Source: Reticulascus tulasneorum (taxonomy: Eukaryota; Ascomycota; Sordariomycetes; Glomerellales; Reticulascaceae). From it: a stretch of 64,000 nt of DNA. The first letter of the stretch is position 1. Every line of letters begins with the position of its first letter. The translations under genes and the position numbers were made by a program. The stretch covers positions 1,922,001 through 1,986,000 of the forward strand of contig LSAX01000005.1 of assembly GCA_001557505.1 (NCBI GenBank), written 5' to 3'. The notes beneath the pieces are model-generated. The model made no database searches. It was not told the DNA's origin and saw only the letters and a program-made list of their open reading frames with translations. This document shows positions 20,491 to 30,591 of the stretch, in pieces.

Positions 20491-22020
20491 CTACAGATAT
20501 GCTTCTACAAGGGCTTTCATCTTCGCACGTAGCGCCTCGGGAGTCATCTCCTCCCTCCTCCCTCCTGCTTGCTTCGGCAGTCCATCATCGACCGTGACGA
20601 TCCCTTTCTCAATGTCTCGTCCTCCAACCACGGCAATGAAGCCATATCGCTTCTCCTTCGCCTCCGCCACTTTCTGCGCCAGCGGCCTGGCGCTGACATC
20701 AATATCCACCGCCAATCCAGTTGGATCCCCGTAGCCCACCGCACCAGGCGCGAACTTGTCCCCGCGGAGGATGGCGCGTATCTCGGAAGCCCGCTCGACT
20801 ACCGGCGCCGTGTCGTTCAGCGTCAAAACGATGCACTGCCGGGGGTTCAGCCAGAACGGCCATTTGCCGTCGTACTCCTCGATCAGGAGCGCCATCAGAC
20901 GCTCCACAGATCCCAAAATCGCGCGGTGAATCAGCACGGGGGTCACCGGACCATACGTGTCACGTGCGGCCACCGCCGCGTCGTCTACCGGCTTTCCTTG
21001 GCGTTCGAGTTCGGGGGCAGGAGCTTGGTACTCCAAGCCGAACCTTTGTGGGAGCTGAAAGTCGAGCTGTAGAGTCCCGGCCTGGTGCGTCTTGCCATGC
21101 GAGTCCTTCAAGATAACGTCGATTTTAGGCCCGTAAAAGGCGCCATCTCCCTTCCTGATTTCAAAGTCTAGCCCGGCCTGCTCTAGGGCTTCGCGCAATT
21201 GCGATTCCGCCGCATCCCACTCCTCCTCCGTCCCTATGTAATGGTCCTTCGGCCGGGTGGATAGAGCAAACTCGTACTTTTGCCCCAGCCCGAGCGCGCC
21301 GTAAACCGACTTCATAAAGTCCAGCGTTCGGAATACCTCTTCGCGCACTTGGATCGGCCGGCAGAAGATGTGCCCATCGTCTTGGTGGAAGCGCCGCACG
21401 CGCGTGAGTCCGGTGAGGGCGCCAGATATCTCGTTGCGGTGGAGAGAGCTAAAGTCGGCATAGCGGATGGGCAGGTCGCGGTAGCTGCGGAGCTTTGATG
21501 CGAAGATGAGGCAGTGGCCCGGGCAGTTCATCGGCTTGAGACCATAATCGTCGTCCTCGCCCTCTGCCTGCCTGCCTTTTTCCTCTGGCGCATCCCTGTC
21601 GCCGCAGCAGCTAGAGACCTCGGGTTTCCGCAAGCGGCTCGTAACGGTATACATGTCATCGGCATAGTTTTGCAGATGGCCCGAGAGCTCCCAGAGCGAC
21701 TTCTTGTAGATGTTCGGGGTAATGACTTCATCGAATCCGTAGTGAACGTATTGCTTGCGCAAAAAGTCAACTAGGCGATTGAATATCCGGGTGCCATTGG
21801 GGAGAAAGATGGGCGAGCCGGGGCTGTAAATCGAGGTCGTGAAGAGCTCTTGCTGGTTGCCCAGCTTTCGGTGGTCAGGAGGGTCGGGAGATGGCGAGTC
21901 TGGCTTTGCCTTCTGCTCGGAATACGGCTGGCGGGGACATCTTGGGAGGAATCGCGACGGTATTCGTTGAGTATGGGACAAGATTCGTATGGCTGGTCTC
22001 ACAGCCCGAGAAGGGAGCAT
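20491..22020 (-). CDS. MST1: Mitochondrial threonyl-tRNA synthetase
   Basis: Class II synthetase that charges tRNA-Thr in mitochondria. Intronless, 509 residues. The N-terminus (MLPSRAVRPAIRILSHTQRIPSRFLPRC) is basic and Ser/Arg-rich without acidic residues, a good mitochondrial presequence. The protein lacks the TGS and editing domains of the cytosolic enzyme and goes straight to the catalytic core: motif 1 (FDEVITPNIYKKSLWELSGH), the zinc Cys in LKPMNCPGHCLIF, motif 2 (LHRNEISGALTGLTRVRRF then HQDDGHIFC) and motif 3 (LIHRAILGSVERLMALLIEE). An anticodon-binding domain follows from about 410. A 30-residue charged insert lies just before NCPGH. The size and layout fit yeast Mst1 (about 460 residues). 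Convergent with the bHLH gene. Confidence 0.95.
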   Translation of the reverse strand: MLPSRAVRPAIRILSHTQRIPSRFLPRCPRQPYSEQKAKPDSPSPDPPDHRKLGNQQELFTTSIYSPGSPIFLPNGTRIFNRLVDFLRKQYVHYGFDEVITPNIYKKSLWELSGHLQNYADDMYTVTSRLRKPEVSSCCGDRDAPEEKGRQAEGEDDDYGLKPMNCPGHCLIFASKLRSYRDLPIRYADFSSLHRNEISGALTGLTRVRRFHQDDGHIFCRPIQVREEVFRTLDFMKSVYGALGLGQKYEFALSTRPKDHYIGTEEEWDAAESQLREALEQAGLDFEIRKGDGAFYGPKIDVILKDSHGKTHQAGTLQLDFQLPQRFGLEYQAPAPELERQGKPVDDAAVAARDTYGPVTPVLIHRAILGSVERLMALLIEEYDGKWPFWLNPRQCIVLTLNDTAPVVERASEIRAILRGDKFAPGAVGYGDPTGLAVDIDVSARPLAQKVAEAKEKRYGFIAVVGGRDIEKGIVTVDDGLPKQAGGRREEMTPEALRAKMKALVEAYL

Positions 22021-22811
22021 CGCTTTTTTCGCTGCCAGTTGGGAGAAATCATTTCCCAGGGATTAAGTTCGGAGGGTATTTTCCAGAATGAAGTCGCTGG
22101 TTCATACCTTATCCGAAGTAAAAATGCCGAGTGCTTATCGATAAAGCTCTTCTCCAAAAAGGGGATAGTGCAATTGGAATGGCCTGTGGGTGGTGTGGTG
22201 GTGTGGCACCGATTTCAACCTCACCTCTCGCCCAGAGAGCATGACGCGAGCCGAGCATTTGGTAAAGAATAAATTTTGAAATAGAGAGCAGAATACTGTG
22301 TATGTTATTCAAAAAAAAAATCGGGTCTTGGTGGGAATACAGAAGGGGATCGTTCGTACGAGATTTTGTTTACAAACTAGACCGTGTAAGTGGTAACACA
22401 ATATTCCGCGATATCTATTTGTTTGCCATTTCATCTATAGGTTAACGCTCTCTTGCCGTGTCATTATGAGAGCAATTGCATAAGACAAATCATCAAGTAG
22501 GAACATGGCCCGAGAACATTGTCGGCAATTGTGTTTCAATGTCAGAAATTGGATATATCGAATCCCTGCCTCAAGCCCCGATTCCTCAGAGAACCCGAAG
22601 ATCATATCAATTATTTACAAGGTCCAGTGGACAGAGGACTCCAACTACGTATGCTCAGCCCGCCGGGTCGGATCACGGAGCACCAAGCCACAGCAGCCTC
22701 GGAAAGAAATTTCAAGACTAATAGCTACAGATTATATCCCGTTTCCTCGCAATTCACCCCATTTTCAATGCACGTCCCCCCAGCAGGTCAAAAGAGTGTG
22801 ATGACGGCCCA
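22021..22811. other. Intergenic, MST1 promoter
   Basis: 791 bp holding the MST1 promoter and the 3' flank of the Ecp2-like gene. A run of ten A lies at 22311-22320. Three overlapping short open frames (22476-22815) show no features. Confidence 0.4.
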
Positions 22812-23402
22812 TTAGTTGGGCACGTGGATGACGGACCAGGTCGTCTTGGCCTCGTTCTGGTCATTCTGGCAGCCCATCTCGCCGCTGGCACCGACAAGGC
22901 CGTTCTTGGCGAACTTGGAGATCACATCGTTCATGATGTCCCTCACGTCGGTGTCGCCGATCTGCGCGCCAAACTCATTATCGGACTTGACGGCGAAGGC
23001 GCAGCTGCCGCAGCTGATGATGTTGGTCAAGACCCTGAGGCCGTCGACCGGGCGTGCGTACCAGTAGCCGCCGCGCTTGTTGACGCCGTCGACGATGCAC
23101 TTGCAGTCCGAGACCGTGGGGCTGTACTGGCTGGTCAGGCTGGTGAAGGTGGACGCGCCGCAGCGGTCGTAGTGCTTGTCCTGGTCCGGGTTGATGTAGA
23201 ACTGGCGCTTGCTGACGGCGGAAACCTCGTTAAGGCCGTAGAAGGAGACGCTCTTGGCTACGCCGTCGACGATCACGTCCTCGGTCTGGACGGCCTCGGG
23301 GCTGATGTATTTGAAGCCATCGATGCTGGTGGAGATCGAGGATGGGAGCGCTTGCGAGAGCGAGAGAACAGAGAGAACGACGGTGGAAGTGAAGAAATGC
23401 AT
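22812..23402 (-). CDS. Secreted Ecp2/Hce2-domain effector-like protein
   Basis: Intronless, 196 residues. Residues 1-19 form a signal peptide (STVVLSVLSLSQALP). A dibasic KR at 65-66 (VSKRQF) is a plausible Kex2 site releasing a mature domain of about 130 residues. The mature part has the Hce2 (homologues of Cladosporium Ecp2) pattern: CGASTF at 81, SPTVSDCKCI (Cys100, Cys102), a GGYWY stretch, ISCGSCAFAV (Cys131, Cys134), IGDTDVRDIMNDVI, and GASGEMGC (Cys178). The six cysteines probably form disulfides. Ecp2 itself is a virulence/necrosis-inducing factor in a plant pathogen, but the domain is also common in saprotrophs, where some members may be antimicrobial. The role here is unknown. A TATAAGTA lies about 170 bp upstream. 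Confidence 0.85.
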   Translation of the reverse strand: MHFFTSTVVLSVLSLSQALPSSISTSIDGFKYISPEAVQTEDVIVDGVAKSVSFYGLNEVSAVSKRQFYINPDQDKHYDRCGASTFTSLTSQYSPTVSDCKCIVDGVNKRGGYWYARPVDGLRVLTNIISCGSCAFAVKSDNEFGAQIGDTDVRDIMNDVISKFAKNGLVGASGEMGCQNDQNEAKTTWSVIHVPN

Positions 23403-24315
23403 CTTGGTGATGGGGTATCTCGGTTTCTTTCTTGTGTTTGGGCTTAACGAATGAAGGTGGGTAAAGAATGAACGCTTCGCTGTGAAGTCTTAAGAGTGAA
23501 TGTGAGAGTGAGAGCTGGCTGCTGATCGTGTTCTTTCACAGCTTGGATGATGGGAGAGCCGGCCGGCCATACTTATACCTGGAGCATTGGAAGTGAATTC
23601 CCCTCTCGCCCGGTGTTGCACGAACTCCTAATAACCAGAGAGGGCCCATGGCATCGCACCTCATCTCGTCTCATCTCATCTGAAGGGCAACGTTTCTCCA
23701 GACTTCTGGAAGTCGTTTAGTTTCACCCGAAGGATTCAACCGACAAACTCTACGGCAGAGCCGGCTGCCCTGTCTGGGGGAGCTGCACTGCAACCCCGCC
23801 ACCAATATCGAGCCGCATGACTTGCATCCCCCGGGCACCATGGCTGATTTGGTTTGGGAAGAGGCTACAATTTGCATCGCTTACATGTCATAGTTCGGCG
23901 CCTGGCCTGCAATATAGCTTCGTTTCAGACCGCGTCCAGGAACGAACGTGTGCGACCTGGGAATCCCCGACCTGAATATCTCCCGTTGTCGACGGCGAGA
24001 TTTCGGATGATGGAAGCTTAGAATAGTAACTTAGCATCGATCTTATTCAATTTGGGCCCGTCTGCCTGGCGGGGAAATCTAGAGCCCAAAGATCCGATTC
24101 CGCGCTGACTGGTCCGTGAGGAATTAACACAGCCTGGATCTGTCGTCTATACGCCACCTTCATCCCGATGATAAAGCCGTAGCATGATACTACATAAGAG
24201 CCTTTCATATGATCTTGATTTCAGCCACGGATCGTGAGGCAGACGCAGATAATTGCAATTGAGGACGAACGATATTGTCAATATTGTCACTAATCAGACC
24301 ATCTTAGCCATCGGC
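23403..24315. other. Intergenic, Ecp2-like promoter to ALDH 3' end
   Basis: 913 bp. It contains the probable Ecp2-like core promoter with a TATA box at 23570-23577; the remainder is featureless to me. Confidence 0.4.
23570..23577 (-). promoter_or_regulatory. Candidate TATA box of the Ecp2-like gene
   Basis: On the minus strand this reads TATAAGTA, 168 bp before the ATG. TATA-type promoters suit inducible secreted proteins; this is inferred. Confidence 0.35.
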
Positions 24316-25832
24316 TCAATTCCGAAAAGTGACACTCTTCGTCCTGACCCACTCATCGAGGCCGACGGAGTTGAACCTCCCATAGCCACTGGCCTTGGCC
24401 CCACCATGTGGTAGACCGCCTTCATCATGTATGGTCATTCCGTTGATGTGGACTGCTCCAGATTCGATTTCTCTAGCCAACCGGAGACCTCGCCGCAGAT
24501 CCTCCGTGAACACGGCTGAAGTAAGGCCATATTCCGTGTCGTTGGCTAGCTGGAGCGCCTCTTCTTCTGTTTCGACCTCGAAGAGCGAAACGGTTGGGCC
24601 GAACGACTCGGTTTTGTATATGTCCATCTCCGCGGTCACATTCCTGATCACGATGGGCCGCATCCTGGTCTGAGAACTCTCCTTTGCTTCCAAATTCCCG
24701 GCTACTACGGAGGCGCCTTTACTTATGGCATCCCTCAGAAGCTTCTTGTTCTTGTCAGCTGCCGCGGTATTAATGAGAACAAGGGCGTCGCTGTTGGATG
24801 GAAAGATCGCCTCGATGGACGCCGAAAGTTTCTCTTCAAAAGCTCGGGAAACATTCCGATGCACAATGATTCTTTCTGTGCTCATACAAACCTGGCCAGC
24901 ATGAAGAAACGCACCGAGAGCGCATTGACTAGCAGCCAGCTCCAAATCCGCATCTTCCCAAACGATTGCTGGGGCCTTCCCCCCCAATTCAAGCAAGACA
25001 GGCTTCAAGTACTCTCCAGCCAGCTTTGCGATAATGCGGCCGACCATGGTGCTCCCTGTGAAGTTGATCTTTTTGATGTCTGGATTTGAGATCAACGTTG
25101 CGGTAATAGACGCAGCTGCGGATGGTTCATGAGCGATCATGTTCAAGACTCCGTTCGGGAGTCCGGCTTCGTGGAAACACGAAACCAGTCCCCACATTGC
25201 TCTAGGCGAAAGTTCGGATGCCTTGAAGACGACTGTGTTGCCAGCCGCAATAGGAAAAGCTACCGCTCTCGTTCCCAAGACGTGAGGCGCGTTCCTGAAA
25301 ATCGATCAGCTCATGTCATCTATCTTTGCTTGGCGTAATGCAAGTCATACCAAGGAGCTATTGCAAGGACAGCGCCAAACGGCTCCTTGAGCACCATTGC
25401 GCTTACGTTCTCGTCGGCCACGGTGGGAATCATGCCTTCTATTGTGACAACTCTTCCCGCAACGTCTTTAAGGATGTCAATTGCAAGACCCAGAGTGAAT
25501 TCTGCCCATGACCGAGTACAACCAGTCTCGTCCACAGTGTATTGTACCAATTCATCCGTCCGCCGGCCCATAATCTCTGCCGTCTTTAACAAGACATCTC
25601 GGCGGTGGCCAGGCGTCGCTTTGCGCCATGTCTTGAATGCCTTTGCCGCGGAATCAATGGCGGCAAGTGCATCAAGCTCGGTTGCGCTGCCGCATTTGTG
25701 CACAACCTTGCCAGTTGCAGGCGATATCACGTCAAACGACTTTTCGGGATGATGCTCCTTGCCATTGATGAAGAATGGAACGGAATAGTCCCTTGGTGAC
25801 GCTCCGTTTGGCGATTGTGTCTGATCCGACAT
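24316..25832 (-). CDS. Aldehyde dehydrogenase, salicylaldehyde/vanillin type
   Basis: NAD(P)+-dependent oxidation of an aldehyde to its acid. Exons 25832-25351 and 25294-24316, intron 25295-25350 (56 nt, GTATGA..TTCAG), 486 residues, the normal ALDH length. The splice rebuilds IAPWNAPH, the conserved substrate/cofactor site, with the Trp codon split by the intron. Catalytic residues are intact: Glu263 in LELGGKAP and Cys297 in GQVCMSTER; the cofactor loop KINFTGSTMVG and the C-terminal ESFGPTVSLF are present. GQVCMSTER rather than the GQxCxAxxR of broad ALDHs points towards aromatic (vanillin/salicylaldehyde-like) enzymes, but the substrate is not proven. No targeting signal is seen, so it is probably cytosolic. 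No pathway genes lie beside it. Confidence 0.93.
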
Positions 25833-28210
25833 GGTGGGTTCCGAATATCTGGTGATTGGGCGTAGAGTGATTTGTATCGTACAATCTATGGACGGGTCGA
25901 AAATTCGGAGCTGGAACTGGTTCTGCTTGGTTATTTATATGAAGCAACCAGTTCTCCGTGGTTGGAACAGAGCCGTCGATCCAGGCGGCCCAACCGAGAT
26001 GCGGAGTATCGACGCAATGCATGCATCAACGCATCAACGAACCCCGCATCACTAAAATGGCTCGCTCCAGGCCAAGCTAGCGGTACTACGTAGTAATGCT
26101 CTTGATTCCAATCCTATAGCAGTCGCAGCAGAATTTGCAAGACTCTTCAGCAGGCAGTGTATTGGCTGCCATGATGCTAAGTCCTTACCAATAGGACCGA
26201 AGGTATCGCAGCCTCGGTTTCAAGGATGAGACCGTGCAGCGATTTTACTGCAAAAGAACGAAGTGAATGAGTTGCCGGAAACCCCCAAACGCTCTCGGGT
26301 CATGGCAAAGGTCCCATCTGAGTAACCAAAGAAAAAGCCATCTTTTAGAACGCTTAACGATGGATCATAAAGCTATATCACGTCTGTGCCGCATATGCTG
26401 GTTTGATAAGCAGTCCCATGTGAGAATATGATCCAAGTATGAATTAGCCTTTGGCGTCCGTCGGATCGCTTACATCATTTTCATAAGCAGCATGCCCATC
26501 TACAACAGATGAGAAAGAGCACAAACATGAAGTTTATTCGAAACGAAAGCGTCACAGGCTGGCACGTGCTTCCTCAAGCATGCAGTTGACGCAGAGGGCG
26601 GCAGATATGCCAGATCTGGATCGTGGCGTCCTGCGGAACCATTCTTGCAGCCCCGTGGAATGCAGCGATAGATGAGCCGCTATGAATCGCACGAGATGTC
26701 CTCAAACAGCGGGCCCTTGTTGGAGAGCCAAGGCGGCACGTGTGCTGCACCACGCAGACGTCCACTCGTCCCATCAACCGATCTTGTTGGCAGAGCCCTC
26801 CCGGGAGCTCGCCTCCGGTAATGATTTGCGGGACATTCTGCAAAAACATCCCTGAGAGACTGGGTGTAGAGGTGCTAAGATGTGGTCGTGCCCGACATTG
26901 GCGGGTCCTCGAATGCTATGGATCCGAAGGGCATTTATCCGGCGATGAGGGCAAAATGAAGCCGCTATAGCGCCAACTATTCCATTCGGGCGACTCGGCG
27001 TTCAATGGCGATGTTCGGGTCCCGAGCAGGCTCAAGATGCCCGAATCTGCTGCAAGGCTTGTGAAACATTGCCATACACTTTCCCTTGTATAGACCCAGT
27101 CACCACAAGAGGTCGCTGCACCTGACCGTCACCGAATGTGATAGCCTCTGCATGGGACGCTGTCTGATATCACAGCGCATCGCTTTTAGCGTTTTCAAGA
27201 CCTGCTACGTTGCCATTGCTCAAGAACAGCCGGTTGAAGAAATGGCTGTGGCACGGCTGTCGAATCAACGCGAGTGACTTTGTCTACAATGCCATGAGCC
27301 TTTGGAAGTATAGATACGACATCTGAGGGTATCAGGACTTGCCATGACTTCTGACGGACCCTGGTAGGACGAATTGGGCTTCACGCTTGAATAGGGGGGG
27401 TTCAGTGTACGAGCCATGCCCTTTGTAAGGTGTTGGTGTGGTCAGAGCGATCTGGACAGCTCTCTTCTGCGCTCCTTGAGAAGGCATCCTCCAGGTCGTT
27501 CACGTGTCCTGAATGTGCTTGGCCCAGCTACGACCAGGGACAATGCGATTTGTGCGAAGCTTGCGTGTTCTTGCCTGGTGGTTCTTATGAGCGACCCGGA
27601 ATACTCGGCTAGATCCTTTGTGTTGTCTTGTAGTCAAAACGACATGTAGACAAATCCCTTGGGCATCCGCGCAGTACGATGAAGGCCGTGTGGTGCGTGG
27701 GGATTCTGCAGAAACAAATGGTATGTATCTGAGCGAGTGGGCGTGGCCGTGAATGGCAAGTGTTCATCCGATCTTGAGTCGAGTCGAGATAAGATACGCA
27801 GCCCAAGAGCCTTGTCCCTGTCAGAAAGCACACCATCGTGTGGCCCCACAATTAGCCGTAATGCGTGCTAAGCCGACAGCCGACATTGACCCGCCAACAA
27901 ATCATGGGACAGAGATGGGATTACGTAACCAATCAGTCCTCTGGTAACCGAAAGGTGGAGAAAAGAGAAAGAGCGGGCGCGGGCAGTCTCTGCTTCCCAA
28001 TTGCGCCCATCGCAAATCCCCTCCCACGCACTTTTCCCCGCCTCCGTATTCGGCCGCTCAGATTCATTATCTCTCTCAACAACTAAAGTCAAAGGGTCGC
28101 GACACCGGCCCGCCATACTGACTTGAGCAAGCTACCTTTTTGGTCGCTTAATCTGCTTCGCCCCGTCCGTTCGGCCCGGGGCTCAGCTGTCTCTCTGTCT
28201 CACTACCTGC
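25833..28210. other. 2.4-kb divergent intergenic region
   Basis: Between the ALDH gene (-) and a Zn2Cys6 gene (+). It holds a 12-bp palindrome TACTACGTAGTA at 26084-26095 and, about 280 bp before the Zn2Cys6 start, TTACGTAA (27921-27928) abutting a CCAAT box (27929-27933). No gene is seen; short open frames show no family features. Confidence 0.45.
27921..27933 (+). promoter_or_regulatory. TTACGTAA palindrome abutting a CCAAT box
   Basis: A bZIP-type TTACGTAA palindrome is followed directly by CCAAT. It lies about 280 bp upstream of the War1/Leu3-type factor and may be a joint bZIP and CCAAT-binding-complex site. Inferred from motifs only. Confidence 0.35.
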
Positions 28211-30591
28211 ATGGACGGTCCGGGCATGGGAGGTGCCGGCGGGGCACCGCCAGTCAGTCCTACCAGCCCCGTGAGCTCGCGCCACGGTATCAACGGCGGT
28301 CCCAAGAGGAAGAGAAGTAGCATGGCTCTCGATAGCAGCCCTGGCAGCGTGGGAGGACATGACGATGACCCTCATGACGACAAGAAGCGACAGCCAGGCG
28401 TGAAGCGGGCCTGCAATGAGTGTCGACAGCAAAAAGTGAGTCACCCCCACCTAAGGTCGCGATGGTGGACGCCACAACAACAACAACACGCAATAAATTT
28501 TGCTAATACTCATGTCAATTGCCGCAGTTACGGTGCGATGTCGTTCAAGATCCCTTTCAGAGCTGCTCGAGGTGTAACCGTCTCAAGCTGGAATGCAAGA
28601 TCGAGTCCAACTTCAAGCGCGTCGGCAAGCGCTCGAAGCATGCCGAGATGGAGAAGGAAATCGACAGGCTGCGACGCAACATCCACCGCGCACAAGCTCA
28701 GGGCTTCATTGTCGAGGACGACGAAGACCTGCAGTCGCCCGTCGCTACCAGCGCGTATACCCATACACGAAATCCGTCTCTGATGGGATCCGACGAGGCT
28801 GTGTCGTCGCTCCTGCACCTCAAGAGGGGAGGATCCTACAGCATGCCTCGCTACACCCATGAGTTGGAGAATGTTCGATTGACCGAGGATGCTGTCAATC
28901 AACTATTCAACGAATTCTTTGCCTTTTACCACCCGTATCTCCCCTTCCTTAATCCTCAATTGAACCCAGACGTCTACCACCAGCAGCATCCCCTTCTCTT
29001 CTGGTCGATCGTCGCCATCGCCGCACGCCGATACAGCGCGGACCCGACGTTGCTCACCTCACTCTCCGGCCCGTTGACGAGATTTCTGTGGTCTACAATT
29101 GGCGAGGTCCCAAGCAATTACTACGTCGTCAAGGCTCTCTGCTTGTTGTGCACATGGCCGCTGCCGACAAGTACAACGACTGCCGACCCTACCCATATCC
29201 TATGCGGGGTAATGATGAAGACCGCAACTGGAATTGGCCTCCACCGGCCAAACCACTCGCAAGACTTTTCTCGTGTTTCGGTTGACCTCAACAAGGAGCA
29301 ACTGAACGATCGTGTCACTACATGGGCGGTTTGCAATATCGTTGCCCAGTCCATCGGAACTGGGTATGGCCAGCCCGCGTCCACTCTGTATGACTGGACC
29401 TTGGCCGTCCGACGCGGCGAAGATGGACCGTTTAGACTGAACCCTGAGCTAGAGGCGAGGTTGCAAATCGAGAGGTTCTGCGATAAGGTATCGAAGGAGA
29501 TGTACAGCAATGCTAGCGACCCCAGAGGAGTCGCAGGCGACGAGCATAGAGCCATGCTTATGAGAGTCTACCGACGTGATTTCGGCGAGCTTCAGGCATC
29601 CATTCTGTCTCAGCATCTTGGCCCTATCGTGAATCTCCACCTCAGAGCTGCAGCGCTCCACCTGCGACTGGCGGGCTTCTTCGATTCCAGCACAACGCCG
29701 GGCTACATGGACGACCTGATGGGACTTTGGCGAGCCACTACGAGTTTGCTGGATAATATCCTAGAGGTGGACAAGGTGACGTCTCCCGGTCTTACGATCG
29801 GAGGCTCCATCTTGCTCTATGCCTCCAACTACATACAACAAATGCTGGTTGCAGCGGGATTTGCGCTGCTAAAGCTTTTACGATCGTTTTTCTCCAAGAC
29901 CATCGACTTCGATCGCGGTCGCAACCTGTTCCACCAAACCATACAGGCCGTTCGGGCCACTAGCGTCGTCAACAACGATCTGCAATGGCGGCTCGCTGAG
30001 CTCATGGTGCAGATGTGGAATGGTGCTCGGCTCGATGCCAATGTCCAGCCCCCGTACGACGACGACGACACGACTATTCAGATAGACGATACATTGCAGT
30101 TGAAGGTGCGATGCCGCCACAGCATGAGTCTGGTATATGACTCTGTCTGGCGTTGGAGGGAGGAATACCAAGCCCAAGGTAGGGGCTCGCTTGACGGTAA
30201 GGCGTCTCCATCCCGCGTCCCGTGTTTTAGCTCAATCCATCCAAGTCCGTCTTCGGTATGACTGCGATGACTGACTGACATGCGCTCGACAACAGCTCTG
30301 AAACATCCTACTAATCCTGACTCAGCAAACGAGTCATCCGCATCTTCAACCCACTTGGACAGCACACTGATGCCTGCAACCCACGGGCTGCCGTCATCAA
30401 GCATGCTGACATCCAACGGCGCACTGACACCTGGTGCCAGCGGCATTGGAGCTCCACCGCCTGCATCTAACAACATGCCGGCGCTGAATTACGGCGAAAC
30501 AAATTACGACTTCTTCGACCCCCAACACTGGATGCTGGATGGGTTGTTGGACTTCAACTATACCTTCGTGCAACCCCTCGAGGGTGCCTAA
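28211..30591 (+). CDS. Zn2Cys6 transcription factor, War1/Leu3-like
   Basis: Exons 28211-28435, 28528-30196 and 30296-30591, introns of 92 and 99 nt, 729 residues. The zinc cluster uses Cys68, 71, 78, 88, 91 and 98 (C-x2-C-x6-C-x9-C-x2-C-x6-C). Intron 1 splits it after RQQK, a common position in this gene family. FKRVGKRSKHAEMEKEIDRLRR forms a linker and coiled-coil dimerisation helix. The middle-homology region spans about 140-560 (FYHPYLPFLNP, CGVMMKTATGIGLHRP, WAVCNIVAQSIGTGYGQP). The C-terminal exon is Ser/Thr/Pro-rich and ends in an acidic/aromatic stretch (YDFFDPQHW) suited to activation. The RACNECRQQK..RVGKRSK style resembles factors annotated War1 or Leu3-like in filamentous fungi; the target pathway (weak-acid stress or branched-chain amino acids) is not shown here. 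Confidence 0.9.

Noticed and set aside
18196..25832. A metabolic gene cluster linking ALDH, the Ecp2-like protein and neighbouring regulators
   Set aside because: The genes between are housekeeping (Maf, MST1, bHLH), and no polyketide, peptide or terpene synthase is present.
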